In this document: positions 34,900 to 43,055 of the stretch, one piece after another
Numbering within the stretch: position 1 is the stretch's first letter
Layout of the letters: each line of letters begins with the position of its first letter
Assembly (NCBI RefSeq): GCF_900232825.1
Contig: NZ_OCTP01000011.1
Coordinates: forward strand, 645,262-709,261
Source of the DNA: Anaerococcus sp. Marseille-P3625
Lineage (GTDB): Bacteria > Bacillota > Clostridia > Tissierellales > Peptoniphilaceae
Direction of reading: 5' to 3'
Length of the DNA stretch: 64,000 bases
Program-made: the position numbers and the translations under genes
Notes under the pieces: generated by a model
What the model was told of the DNA's origin: nothing
What the model saw: the letters and a program-made list of their open reading frames with translations, nothing else
The model's database searches: none

Positions 34900-36738
34900 T
34901 TAACGGCTTCCTCCACCAGATCCGCCAGAGCCTCCTCCAAATGAGCCTCCTCCACCGGAAAATGATGAAAATCCACCGTGAGAGGAATTTTCAAAATTAT
35001 TAGCAGCATTGTTAAAACTTTGGCTTACGAAATGTGAATAAGAGTTGATATTTGCTATCATATAATAGTCAAAGTAAGACATCTTCTCATATTCTGGATA
35101 AATTTCTGTGAAATTTTTGTAAACTTCCTTGCTTATGCCATAAATTGCAGCATAAATCATAAAGCTATCCCAAAGTTTAACCTCGTTTATATCTCTTTCC
35201 TTAATTAGAGAATAATCGGCCAAGTAGTTTTTAAATTTGATGAAATTTTCATAAAGTTCTAGGCCTTTTTCCTCAATTTTTACATTGTTATTGTAAGAAT
35301 CGTTTGAAAAGGCAAATTTCTTTTTAGTTTTTTCATTTGATAAATATTGGCCTTGGCAAAGCTTGTCCAAAGAGTTTTTTGATAATTTTCTACTTAAAAC
35401 TTCAGGAATCCTCTTATGATCTCTTACATATTCTTCGATTTCTTTTTGGGTGATTTTTCCATCGTCAGTGTAAGTTTCACATTCTTGTAAAATATCATAA
35501 AAACTACTTTCCACAAGGCTCATATCCTCTGGTTTTTGGATTAATTTTATATAGGAAATTGTGTGAGTCATAAAAAGTATTTTCTCATCTTCCTCGCCAA
35601 ATTCTACAACTCCCTGATAAACCCATTTTAGCAAGAAAGCATTCATATAATTTTCAAAACTATTGGTCTTGTAGGCGTAGAGATTGATTAAATATGTATC
35701 TTCAACCGGTCCTTGGTAAGGAATTTCTCTAAAATATTCTTCTTTAAATTCTTTAGGATTTTTCAAAACTTCTTTGTTTATTGGTCGAAAGCTATCACTT
35801 TCATTTTTATTTTTTATAAATATTCCTGCAATTAATCCAGAAAAAAGGATTGGTAAAATTGAAAAAAATCCTCCAAAATTCCAAAAAGATGGACCTTGAT
35901 CAAAATAGTCATAAGCGTTAAAATCTCCGTCATAATCCTCATCTTCGTAATGATCGTCTGCATCTTGGTCATAATCTGAGATTTCTTCATCAGAAGAATT
36001 ATCGTAAGAATTATTCTCAAAATCTGAATTTTCTATGGCCATTTCTTTGTAATAATCAAAATCTTGGTCAATCTTTAGGCTAGTAGCAAAAGTTCCTTTC
36101 GGCATTCTAAGCATTACAAGGCCATAATTTACATCTCCAGAACTTTTTGCGATAATTTTCCCATCCTTATTTTCTATATTTCCTTGAAAACCAAAAGCCC
36201 ACAAAGAAGTTTCATCGGCAAAAGGCTTATAGGAATTTATTGTCATGGAAATGAAATCTGGCAAAGGCTCTAAGTTTTCTTTTATAAAACGATAATAAAC
36301 CATATCGTAATCATTAAGTCCAACAACGATTGGATCAATGGTGTAGGTTAAGGTGTAGGTATTTTCGCCAAATTCTGTAATTCCCCAACAGAGTTCTAGC
36401 CCATTTTCCTTTTGGATCATTCCATAATGATTTTTCTTTTCCTCAAAGGATAAATCCAAATTCCAAGGCTTAATTTCAGTAAAATCTTCTCCGTTTCTAG
36501 AAACTTTGAAGTCTCTAATTTTTATGCCATTTAAGTCGGATATCACCTTGTATTTTTCTGTTGCATCGAAAGAATCTTCATTAGTTTTCCAAACTTCTGT
36601 CACATGGGCAAGGCCATTTTCATCTATATCGGCACTAATATCTATGGAGTAAATCTCATCTGCAAAGCTAGTTCTTGCAAAAATTAAAATTATAGCAAGA
36701 ACTAGGCTTAATAAAAATTTGCGATTTTTATTTTTCAT
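34900..36738 (-). CDS. DUF2207-domain membrane protein, paralogue 2
   Basis: This 612-residue paralogue of the preceding protein has signal peptide FLLSLVLAIILIFARTSFA, an extracellular DUF2207 domain to about residue 215, an acidic Asp/Tyr-rich stretch (about 245-280) and a hydrophobic helix near 290-310. The C-terminal domain contains EVKLWDSFMIYAAIYGISKEVYK, shared almost exactly with paralogue 1, and ends in GGGGSFGGGSGG. The acidic insert is absent from paralogue 1. It lies 21 bp after lemA. A role in the envelope is inferred from topology only. Confidence 0.8.
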   Translation of the reverse strand: MKNKNRKFLLSLVLAIILIFARTSFADEIYSIDISADIDENGLAHVTEVWKTNEDSFDATEKYKVISDLNGIKIRDFKVSRNGEDFTEIKPWNLDLSFEEKKNHYGMIQKENGLELCWGITEFGENTYTLTYTIDPIVVGLNDYDMVYYRFIKENLEPLPDFISMTINSYKPFADETSLWAFGFQGNIENKDGKIIAKSSGDVNYGLVMLRMPKGTFATSLKIDQDFDYYKEMAIENSDFENNSYDNSSDEEISDYDQDADDHYEDEDYDGDFNAYDYFDQGPSFWNFGGFFSILPILFSGLIAGIFIKNKNESDSFRPINKEVLKNPKEFKEEYFREIPYQGPVEDTYLINLYAYKTNSFENYMNAFLLKWVYQGVVEFGEEDEKILFMTHTISYIKLIQKPEDMSLVESSFYDILQECETYTDDGKITQKEIEEYVRDHKRIPEVLSRKLSKNSLDKLCQGQYLSNEKTKKKFAFSNDSYNNNVKIEEKGLELYENFIKFKNYLADYSLIKERDINEVKLWDSFMIYAAIYGISKEVYKNFTEIYPEYEKMSYFDYYMIANINSYSHFVSQSFNNAANNFENSSHGGFSSFSGGGGSFGGGSGGSGGGSR

Positions 36739-36759
36739 AATTGCTCCTAAAAAAAGAGT

Positions 36760-37311
36760 CTAAGAATTAAATCTTGGCACCTCGTTGGAATTTTCATCGT
36801 TTTTAAAATATCCCTTATCAGAAAAGCCAAAACTTCCTGCAAAAAGATTTTGTGGGAAAGATTTTATATATCTGTTAAAGCTTGTAACTGTGTCGTTATA
36901 GATCATCCTTGAGTGACGAACGTTATCTTCGTATTTGTCGATGGAATCCATGGTTTTTTTATAAATTTCAGATGCTTTAAGCTCTGGATAATTTTCTGCT
37001 ACTGCATAAAAACTATTCATAGCAGATCTAAATTCATTTTCTTCCTCATTTACATCAGAAGCTGTGGATTTTCTGTCGATATTTGTTCTATTTTTTGTTA
37101 TTTTATCTAAAGTTTCGCTTTCGTATTTGGCGTAATCTTTGGTTGCATCAATCAAATTATTAAGAGCGTCCCATCTTGATTGAAGTTGGGCTGCTATTTG
37201 GCTCATTGCATTTTCTATCATTTCGTTTTTTCTAACAAGATTGTTATAAATTGATATAGCAAAAATTGCAAGAACTGCAAGAATTGCAATTACAATTATA
37301 CTAGGGTTCAT
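36760..37311 (-). CDS. lemA: LemA family protein
   Basis: This 183-residue protein has one N-terminal membrane helix (IIVIAILAVLAIFAISIYNNLV), then the conserved LemA helical domain: NLVRKNEMIENAMSQIAAQLQSRWDALNNLIDATKDYAKYE, AVAENYPELKASE, RMIYNDTVTSFNRYIKSFPQNLFAG and FGF. The function is unclear; LemA is commonly encoded with DUF2207 or TPM-domain proteins, as here. It is the first gene of the five-gene minus-strand run down to 31611. Confidence 0.92.
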   Translation of the reverse strand: MNPSIIVIAILAVLAIFAISIYNNLVRKNEMIENAMSQIAAQLQSRWDALNNLIDATKDYAKYESETLDKITKNRTNIDRKSTASDVNEEENEFRSAMNSFYAVAENYPELKASEIYKKTMDSIDKYEDNVRHSRMIYNDTVTSFNRYIKSFPQNLFAGSFGFSDKGYFKNDENSNEVPRFNS

Positions 37312-37590
37312 ATTCTTCTCCTTTAATTCTTTATAATTTATCTTTCATAATAATTATATCCTTTTTAAGCAAAGTTAAACATATCAATTTTAAAAATTAA
37401 GATAAATAAAATCAATGTATATTATCAAGATTTATTGTTGATGAAAATTTGCTTATCTGATATCATTGTTATAATAAAATTAAACTTACTATCATGAAAT
37501 TGACAAGCAATAAAAGGGGTGTAAAATAGATTCGCAAAGCTTAAAAAACTCTTGTTTTGCCAAGCTTTTGTTTTGTTAAAGGAGAAATTT

Positions 37591-38940
37591 ATGCAAAGTA
37601 ATTTTGTAAAAAAAGCTTATGCCAAAGCCACAGAAAATCCTGCTATCATTTTATCTATTGGATTTTTTGTTTTAATTTCTATAGGTGGACTAATTTTATC
37701 CACACCATATGTTACAAGAAATGGCAAGGCAACTGGAATAATAGATGCTTTTTTTGTAGCAGCAAGTGCTTCTTGCGTTACAGGACTTACGCCAGTTAAT
37801 ACAGCTTATCACTGGAATAGCCTAGGGCATGTTGTAATTATAATTTTAATCCAAATCGGTGGCCTTGGAATAATGAGTTTGGCAACCCTTATTCCCCTAT
37901 TACTTAGGAAAAAAATCGGCCTAAAAAGCAGGCAAATTTTAAAGGAACAATTTAATATCGATAGCCTTTCTGGAATGATCAATCTTTTTAAATACGTACT
38001 CCTATTTACAATATTAACAGAAGTTTTGGGGGCTATATTTCTCGCTATAAGATTTGTTCCTCAATATGGTTTTGGCAAAGGAGTGTGGTTTTCTATTTTT
38101 CACTCAATTTCTGCATTTTGTAATGCGGGCTTTGATATTTTGGGAGATTCTATTTATCCTTTAAGATCTGATGCATTGGTAAATACGACCATCATGCTTT
38201 TGGTAATAATCGGTGGTCTTGGTTTTATGGTAACAAGTGAGATTTATTATAGGAAAAATTTCCAAAAACTTTCAACTCATTCCAAGCTTGTAATACTAAT
38301 CACAATTGCTCTAATCCTAGTTGGAGCTTTGGGATTCTATTTTCTAGAATCTATAGAAGGTGGAGTTTTGGAAGGCGAGGGCTTTAAGGGATCAATTTTC
38401 GAGTCCTTCTTCCAATCAGTAGTTGCAAGAACAGCTGGATTTTATTCAGTTAATCTAAGTAAAATTAAAGAATCAACTGCACTTTTATTAATTTGCTTGA
38501 TGTTTATCGGTGGATCACCTGGATCTACTGCTGGAGGAATAAAGACGACTACCTTTGGAGTTTTGGTAATTGCAACAATTTCAGTTATAAAAAAAGAAAA
38601 AGAACCGATAATTTTTAAAAGATCCATATCCGATCAAAGCATAAAAAAGGCTCTTTCCATATTTTTGATATCACTTGCTATAGTTATTTTGGTTAGTTTT
38701 GTGATATCAGTTACTGATGGTTTTAAATTTATAGACATACTTTATGAAACGGTTTCTGCGCTTGCTACAGTTGGGGCATCAAGAGGAATAACTGAAAGTC
38801 TATCAAATATTGGAAAAGTTCTTATAGGTCTTTGTATGTATTTAGGTAGAATTGGTCCAATGACCATGGCCCTTGCATTCGGATTAAAGGCTGAAGATAA
38901 AATGATAAAATATCCAGAAGGTATGATAAGTTTAGGTTAG
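37591..38940 (+). CDS. ktrB: Potassium uptake protein, TrkH/KtrB family
   Basis: This 449-residue channel-like potassium transporter starts at ATG 37591, chosen for the strong AAAGGAG before it; the frame is open 13 codons further up. Four MPM-type repeats are visible by their filter loops, such as ASASCVTGLTPV, SISAFCNAGFDI, QSVVARTAGFYSV and SALATVGASRGIT. The plain length and the partner gene fit KtrB. It is 9 bp upstream of the KtrA/TrkA gene. The 279-bp gap upstream toward lemA holds AT-rich sequence with a TATAAT-like box near 37470 but no recognised riboswitch. Confidence 0.9.
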   Translation: MQSNFVKKAYAKATENPAIILSIGFFVLISIGGLILSTPYVTRNGKATGIIDAFFVAASASCVTGLTPVNTAYHWNSLGHVVIIILIQIGGLGIMSLATLIPLLLRKKIGLKSRQILKEQFNIDSLSGMINLFKYVLLFTILTEVLGAIFLAIRFVPQYGFGKGVWFSIFHSISAFCNAGFDILGDSIYPLRSDALVNTTIMLLVIIGGLGFMVTSEIYYRKNFQKLSTHSKLVILITIALILVGALGFYFLESIEGGVLEGEGFKGSIFESFFQSVVARTAGFYSVNLSKIKESTALLLICLMFIGGSPGSTAGGIKTTTFGVLVIATISVIKKEKEPIIFKRSISDQSIKKALSIFLISLAIVILVSFVISVTDGFKFIDILYETVSALATVGASRGITESLSNIGKVLIGLCMYLGRIGPMTMALAFGLKAEDKMIKYPEGMISLG

Positions 38941-38949
38941 GAGAAAATT

Positions 38950-39600
38950 ATGGATAAAAATGTAATTGTATTGGGAATAGGAAGATTTGGAGAAGCAACA
39001 GCTACCAAACTTTATGAAAAAGGAATTTATGTAACAGCTGTTGATAATAATTACAAAAAAATAGAAAAAATTGCAAACTCTGTATCAAGCGCCATTCAAG
39101 CTGATATTACAGAAGAAGTAGCTATGAAATCTTTGGGAATAAGTAACTATGACATAGCAATAATTGCCACAGGAGCAGACTTAGAAGCCTCAATTCAAGC
39201 TACGCTAATTTGTAAAGATAGTGGTGTTAAACAAGTTATAGCAAAGGCTATAAGCAAATCTCACGCTAGAATTCTTACAAAAATCGGGGCTGATAAAATA
39301 GTTTTCCCAGAATTAGATACTGGTGAGAGATTGGCAAAAATGATTTCTGGCAAAAATATTTTGGATTTAACCCAATTTTCTAGCAATTATTCACTTTGTG
39401 AAGTCAAGGCAAAAAAAGAATGGATTGGAAAAACACTAATTGAATTGGACTTTAGAAATAAATATAAGGTAAATGTTATAGCTTTTAAAAGTCGCCAAAA
39501 TATGATTTTAGATTTCGACCCAAATTTACCTATAGAAAAAGATGATTCTTTGATTGTTATAGGATCAAATGAAAACGCTGATAAGCTAACTGAGCTTTAA
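38950..39600 (+). CDS. ktrA: Potassium uptake regulatory subunit, TrkA/KtrA family
   Basis: This 216-residue cytoplasmic gating protein has an N-terminal RCK_N Rossmann domain with VLGIGRFGEATATKLYEKG and acidic VDNN for nucleotide binding, and a C-terminal RCK_C domain (about residues 135-216: LCEVKAKKEWIGKTLIELDFR, DDSLIVIGSNENADKL). It assembles as a ring on KtrB. In Firmicutes such subunits may bind ATP/ADP and c-di-AMP at RCK_C. The pair forms a compact operon. Confidence 0.92.
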   Translation: MDKNVIVLGIGRFGEATATKLYEKGIYVTAVDNNYKKIEKIANSVSSAIQADITEEVAMKSLGISNYDIAIIATGADLEASIQATLICKDSGVKQVIAKAISKSHARILTKIGADKIVFPELDTGERLAKMISGKNILDLTQFSSNYSLCEVKAKKEWIGKTLIELDFRNKYKVNVIAFKSRQNMILDFDPNLPIEKDDSLIVIGSNENADKLTEL

Positions 39601-39665
39601 AAATATTGAAAAACCGAGAACTTAGAAGCTTTCTATAAATTTATGAAATTTTTTGAAGAAAATGT

Positions 39666-39694
39666 TTGCACATAAATATATATTGTGCTATACT
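39666..39694 (+). promoter_or_regulatory. Sigma-A promoter of a candidate small RNA
   Basis: TTGCAC (39666-39671), exactly 17 bases, TATACT (39689-39694). It lies in the 301-bp gap between ktrA and the zinc protease gene and is followed by structured, non-coding sequence. Confidence 0.8.
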
Positions 39695-39696
39695 AT

Positions 39697-39810
39697 AGTT
39701 AGCTATTACATAGCTAGGTTTTTCATTATTAATTCCTTATAGTTTTCCCTTATGAAAACTAGGACTAACTTATTCTTTTCTAAATGAAAGAGGGCCAAAA
39801 GGCTCTTTTT
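39697..39810 (+). ncRNA. Candidate structured small RNA or leader (family not recognised)
   Basis: About 110 bases run from a consensus promoter to an intrinsic terminator with no coding frame. AGTTAG (39697-39702) can pair with CTAACT (39765-39770), enclosing a short GCTA/TAGC hairpin (39702-39714) and a perfect 8-bp hairpin TAGTTTTC/GAAAACTA (39740-39761), like a junction. It does not match tmRNA, SRP RNA, T-box, purine, TPP, SAM or preQ1 patterns that I know. It could be a trans-acting sRNA or an attenuating leader for the protease gene 90 bp downstream. Confidence 0.55.
39787..39810 (+). terminator. Rho-independent terminator of the candidate small RNA
   Basis: AAAGAG...CC, loop AAAA, GG...CTCTTT, with two G bulged in the left arm, is followed by a T run. 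It is too far downstream (190 bases) to be only the ktrA terminator, but could also serve it. Confidence 0.78.
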
Positions 39811-39830
39811 CTTTGCTTATTTTTAATGAT

Positions 39831-39861
39831 CTATTAATTTATAATAGCTATAAATTAATAG
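39831..39861. promoter_or_regulatory. Perfect 13-bp inverted repeat near the protease promoter
   Basis: CTATTAATTTATA (39831-39843), five bases, then its exact inverse (39849-39861). A TATAAT box at 39871-39876 follows, so the repeat covers the -35 region of the zinc protease gene. It may be a protein-binding operator. Confidence 0.5.
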
Positions 39862-39901
39862 AATTTAGGGTATAATTATTTTATACAGCAAAGGAGGTCT
39901 T

Positions 39902-40600
39902 ATGCCATTTTTTTATTACGGTTTTGATAGGACATATATATTGGTTATTATCGGTTTCATTTTAACCATGATCGCTCAAGCAAATGTCAACAAGGCTTTT
40001 GCTAAATATTCAAAAATAGGAACAAAAAAACAAATAACCGGCAAGGAAGTTTGTGATTATATTATAAATACTTACGGTTTTAGAGATATAAAAATTAAGC
40101 AAATTGGAAATTCTCTTGGTGATTATTTTAATCCAATGACCAAGGAAGTTGCCCTATCTCCTGAATCTATGAGAGAAACTTCTATTGCTTCTGTTGCAGT
40201 AGCAGCCCACGAATTTGGCCATGTTATCCAATATAAAGATGGATATTTTCCGCTAAAAATAAAATCCTTCTTGGTTCCTGCTGTAAATTTAGGGTCAAGG
40301 TTAAGTTTTCCACTTTTATTTTTGGGAATGATTTTATCTAAGCAAAATTTATTAAATTTTGGTATACTTTTATTTGCTTTGACTTTGGTTTTTCAAATCG
40401 TAACCTTGCCGGTAGAATTTAACGCCAGCAAAAGAGCTCTTATGGTTTTAGAAGAATCTGAAATGCTTGTTGGAGAAGAAAATCAATATGCCAAAAATAT
40501 GTTAAAGGCTGCAGCCTATACTTATCTTGCAGCAACTCTTACAACAGCCCTACAATTTCTAAGATTAGTCTTATTATTTGGCAATAGGGATAGAGATTAA
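39902..40600 (+). CDS. yugP: Zinc metallopeptidase, YugP family (membrane neutral protease type 2)
   Basis: This 232-residue membrane protein has an N-terminal helix (about residues 11-27) and the zinc motif AAHEFGHVIQY (His103, Glu104, His107), then hydrophobic segments near 125-165 and 205-222 and the third-ligand region LPVEFNASKRAL. Biological substrates are unknown. It has an ideal ribosome site (AAAGGAGGTCTT). It ends against the palindromic element at 40604. Confidence 0.9.
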   Translation: MPFFYYGFDRTYILVIIGFILTMIAQANVNKAFAKYSKIGTKKQITGKEVCDYIINTYGFRDIKIKQIGNSLGDYFNPMTKEVALSPESMRETSIASVAVAAHEFGHVIQYKDGYFPLKIKSFLVPAVNLGSRLSFPLLFLGMILSKQNLLNFGILLFALTLVFQIVTLPVEFNASKRALMVLEESEMLVGEENQYAKNMLKAAAYTYLAATLTTALQFLRLVLLFGNRDRD

Positions 40601-40603
40601 AAA

Positions 40604-40756
40604 GGTGCTGTTGCAAATTGATAGATATCTATCGTTCCATCATTGGAGTGCACTCACAGAAAGTTTGAGGTTTAGCCCGCCGGCTCGTGGAGGCCAAACT
40701 TTCTGGGAGGGTGCTCCAATGATTTAGGAACGATTTATCTATTTTGCAACAGCCCC
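40604..40756. mobile_element. 153-bp palindromic MITE-like element with IS6-like ends
   Basis: The ends GGTGCTGTTGCAAA and (inverse) GGGGCTGTTGCAAA resemble the terminal repeats of IS6-family elements such as IS26 and IS257. The arms stay complementary nearly to the centre (ATCGTTCC, CATTGGAG, CAGAAAGTTTG with their inverses), leaving a GC-rich loop around GCCCGCCGGCTCG. It has no coding capacity, and I see no clean 8-bp target duplication (ATTAAAAA and ATTTTTTA flank it). Its base composition is unlike the neighbourhood. Between convergent genes, the A/T flanks make it a likely bidirectional terminator. Confidence 0.65.
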
Positions 40757-40761
40757 ATTTT

Positions 40762-41205
40762 TTACAATCTTTTATTTACTTGCTCTATATCTTTTTTGAC
40801 TCTTTGATAAGATATGATCCAATATATGATATAGATTATAGAAAATAACACTAAATTGATTATAATATTTACCCTATATTTGCTTGAAAAAAGTTTTAAG
40901 TAGTTTAAAAAAATTATCACTCCTGTTATTGAAATTCCATATGCTAGAATTGTTTTTGATAATAGGGAGAGATTATTTGCTCGGTAAATTTTGTTGGCAA
41001 AATACACAAGGCTAATTACAGCTATTAGGGCAAGCGTAAGTTTAAACATGGCTTGTGACGAATTTTGTCCTTTTAAAAACTCCTCGGTAAAAATATTGAA
41101 ATCTCCGCCGTTGATGAAGGCTATCACTATTGAAATAAAATAGACTACTCCAAGATTTAGAAAAACGGTTTTTAAATAATTTGTTAGCTTGTTTGTATTA
41201 TTCAT
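40762..41205 (-). CDS. DUF3021-family membrane protein
   Basis: This 147-residue protein has four hydrophobic segments (about residues 11-28, 50-68, 80-100 and 110-130) and a basic tail YQRVKKDIEQVNK, typical of DUF3021. These proteins are regularly encoded directly after a LytTR DNA-binding protein, as here (9-bp gap), and are thought to modulate it from the membrane. It probably senses a membrane signal or antagonises the regulator; not proven. Confidence 0.8.
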   Translation of the reverse strand: MNNTNKLTNYLKTVFLNLGVVYFISIVIAFINGGDFNIFTEEFLKGQNSSQAMFKLTLALIAVISLVYFANKIYRANNLSLLSKTILAYGISITGVIIFLNYLKLFSSKYRVNIIINLVLFSIIYIIYWIISYQRVKKDIEQVNKRL

Positions 41206-41214
41206 TTTTTCCTC

Positions 41215-41655
41215 CTAAATTCCCAATATTTCCTTTACTTTTTTTAAAGATCTTTTTGAAACATAACACACATCTCCATTTACCATCTGACAGCTTATGG
41301 TTCCTATGTAGGATAAGTCAAAATTTTTGGTCTTTTTTAGATTGATTATTTCGCTATTTGATATGCGAACAAATTTTTTGGGATCAAGCCTTTGTTCAAC
41401 CTGATACAATGCTAATCTTAATAAGTAAGTTTTATTTGAGCAAACTGCATAAACTTTCTTTTCATTTGCATAAACTCTTATAATATTTTCCGGATCAATA
41501 AATTCTAGTTTGTCATCAAAAAATCCTGTCAAAACATTTGCTTGATTATTTTCCAGACTTTCCTTTAGTGCTAAAATTTCTTTACTTATTTCTCTTGCAT
41601 AGATTACGATTTTTTCTTCGTCCAAAGACTGATCGATTTTTATCTCAACTTTCAA
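41215..41655 (-). CDS. LytTR-family DNA-binding regulator (TTG start)
   Basis: The start is TTG at 41655 after AAGGAGGAGATGA, giving 146 residues; the longer in-frame extension has no ribosome site and runs through promoter and operator sequence. The LytTR domain (about residues 50-146) shows FIDPENIIRVYANEKKVYAV, LYQVEQRLDPKKFVRISNSEIINLKKT and VCYVSKRSLKKVKEILGI. There is no receiver domain, so it is not a classical response regulator. It is the first gene of the LytTR/DUF3021 pair and probably controls its own promoter through the direct repeats at 41714-41746. Confidence 0.88.
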   Translation of the reverse strand: MKVEIKIDQSLDEEKIVIYAREISKEILALKESLENNQANVLTGFFDDKLEFIDPENIIRVYANEKKVYAVCSNKTYLLRLALYQVEQRLDPKKFVRISNSEIINLKKTKNFDLSYIGTISCQMVNGDVCYVSKRSLKKVKEILGI

Positions 41656-41677
41656 ATCATCTCCTCCTTTAATTATT

Positions 41678-41705
41678 ATTTTAGTAAATATATTTTTATA
41701 TTCAA
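41678..41705 (-). promoter_or_regulatory. Promoter of the LytTR/DUF3021 operon
   Basis: On the minus strand TTGAAT (41705-41700), 16 bases, TAAAAT (41683-41678). The direct repeats end 8 bp upstream of the -35, a position suited to activation. Confidence 0.7.
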
Positions 41706-41713
41706 CAGATTTC

Positions 41714-41746
41714 CGATAAGTGGTAGCTTTGGGACGATAAGCGGTA
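41714..41746 (-). promoter_or_regulatory. LytTR operator: two 12-bp direct repeats 21 bp apart
   Basis: On the minus strand TACCGCTTATCG (41746-41735) and TACCACTTATCG (41725-41714) differ in one base and repeat with a 21-bp period, two helical turns. Same-face direct repeats of this size are the usual target of LytTR dimers. They lie between the regulator and hemZ starts and overlap the TATAAT at 41745-41750 that faces hemZ. Confidence 0.8.
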
Positions 41747-41756
41747 TAATTAAGCC

Positions 41757-43055
41757 ATGAAAATTTATCTAAAAAGCCCAAATAAAAGAAAAATTGTATA
41801 TGATATCCTAAATATTTTTTACGAAAGCGACGAAATTTTATTTGCTGATTCAGGCGATTTATCTATATATGATAAAAAAATTTCATTTCTGGGAAAATCC
41901 TACGAATATGAAAATAATTACCAGCTAAAGGCAATTTTATACAAGATTTTAGCTAAGGAAAATTCCTATACTTCTCCTTGGGGAATGCTTACAGGATCCA
42001 AGCCCTCAAAGCTTTTGCAAAAATATAACACGGATGAAATTAAGGAAAAATATTTCCTTGCTGATGAAAAAATAAATTTGCTTGCTGAAATTAAAAACCA
42101 GCAAGAAAAATTATCCTTTAAGTCAAATGATTTTAATTTGTACATAAATATTCCTTTTTGTCCAAGTCGCTGCCAATATTGCGCTTACCCAACTCTTGTT
42201 GGCACAAATCATGACAAAAGCTCTTATGTTGATTTGCTTCTTAGAGAAATTAGAGAAATAAATTTGCCGGAAAATCTCGATGCAATCTATATTGGTGGAG
42301 GAACGCCTTCTTATTTGAAAATTTCCGATATCAAAAGGCTTTTAGAACTAATTAACGAAAAATTTACCTACCAGGAATTTACCTTTGAAGCAGGCAGAGA
42401 AGATACTCTTGATTTTGGAAAATTAAAGCTGTTAAAGGAAAATGGTGTCGGTAGAATCTCCCTAAATCCGCAGACTTTTAACGAAAATATTATAAAAGCA
42501 ACTGGCAGAGCCTATGACTTAGAGCATTTTCTAGAAATTTATAATTATGCTAAAAAACTCGGTTTTATTATTAATATGGATTTTATAGTAGGACTTGTGG
42601 GAGAAGATGCTAATTCTTTTAGGGAAAACTTTGAAATTTTAAAAAAATTATTGCCAGATAATATAACTTTTCACGCTCTTGCTAGAAAAGTTGGCAGCAA
42701 ATATAGGGAAAATAACAAGACAGGCTCCATCAAAGAAGCCCTAAAAATAAGCGATGATATAAGAAAATTTGTCAAAGAAAATTCCTATAAGCCTTATTAT
42801 TTGTATAGGCAAAAAAATATCATTTCAAATTTGGAAAATGTTGGCTATCAAAGAGAAAACACCGCTCAAAGATACAATATTATAATAAATGAGGAATTGG
42901 AAAATATTATAGGTCTTGGAATGAACTCCAACTCAAAGCTTATCAATAACGAAAAATACAGAAACGCCAGAAATATGAAAGATTATGAAGCTTTGCTGGA
43001 TGAAGAAATTTCTGACAAAAATAAAATGATAGAAAATTATAAAAAATGGATTTAG
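41757..43055 (+). CDS. hemZ: Coproporphyrinogen dehydrogenase-like radical SAM protein HemZ
   Basis: This 432-residue radical SAM enzyme has a 4Fe-4S motif CPSRCQYC (Cys135, Cys139, Cys142), the GGGTPSYL glycine motif and the HemN-like C-terminal region GMNSNSK. The N-terminal domain of about 120 residues before the radical SAM core is the mark of HemZ versus HemN/HemW. No other haem gene is in the window, so its actual role here is uncertain. It starts 11 bp after a LytTR repeat, so its leader would be very short. The stop codon lies in the terminator stem. Confidence 0.85.
   Translation: MKIYLKSPNKRKIVYDILNIFYESDEILFADSGDLSIYDKKISFLGKSYEYENNYQLKAILYKILAKENSYTSPWGMLTGSKPSKLLQKYNTDEIKEKYFLADEKINLLAEIKNQQEKLSFKSNDFNLYINIPFCPSRCQYCAYPTLVGTNHDKSSYVDLLLREIREINLPENLDAIYIGGGTPSYLKISDIKRLLELINEKFTYQEFTFEAGREDTLDFGKLKLLKENGVGRISLNPQTFNENIIKATGRAYDLEHFLEIYNYAKKLGFIINMDFIVGLVGEDANSFRENFEILKKLLPDNITFHALARKVGSKYRENNKTGSIKEALKISDDIRKFVKENSYKPYYLYRQKNIISNLENVGYQRENTAQRYNIIINEELENIIGLGMNSNSKLINNEKYRNARNMKDYEALLDEEISDKNKMIENYKKWI

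Noticed and set aside
34881-35009. 43-residue N-terminal extension of the 33.1-kb DUF2207 protein
   Set aside because: It overlaps the Gly-rich 3' end of the upstream paralogue gene in another frame, and the signal peptide with ribosome site starts at 34880.
39697-39810. Structured RNA as a known riboswitch of the Ktr potassium system (ydaO/c-di-AMP type)
   Set aside because: It is downstream of ktrA, far shorter than the c-di-AMP aptamer and lacks its conserved stretches.
40604-40756. Palindrome as a riboswitch or CRISPR-related repeat
   Set aside because: Complementarity is continuous from both ends, the ends match insertion-sequence termini, and there is no repeat-spacer pattern.
41656-41781. 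Longer N-terminus of the LytTR regulator overlapping the hemZ start
   Set aside because: It covers the operator and promoter and has no ribosome site; TTG 41655 has AAGGAGGAG at proper distance.
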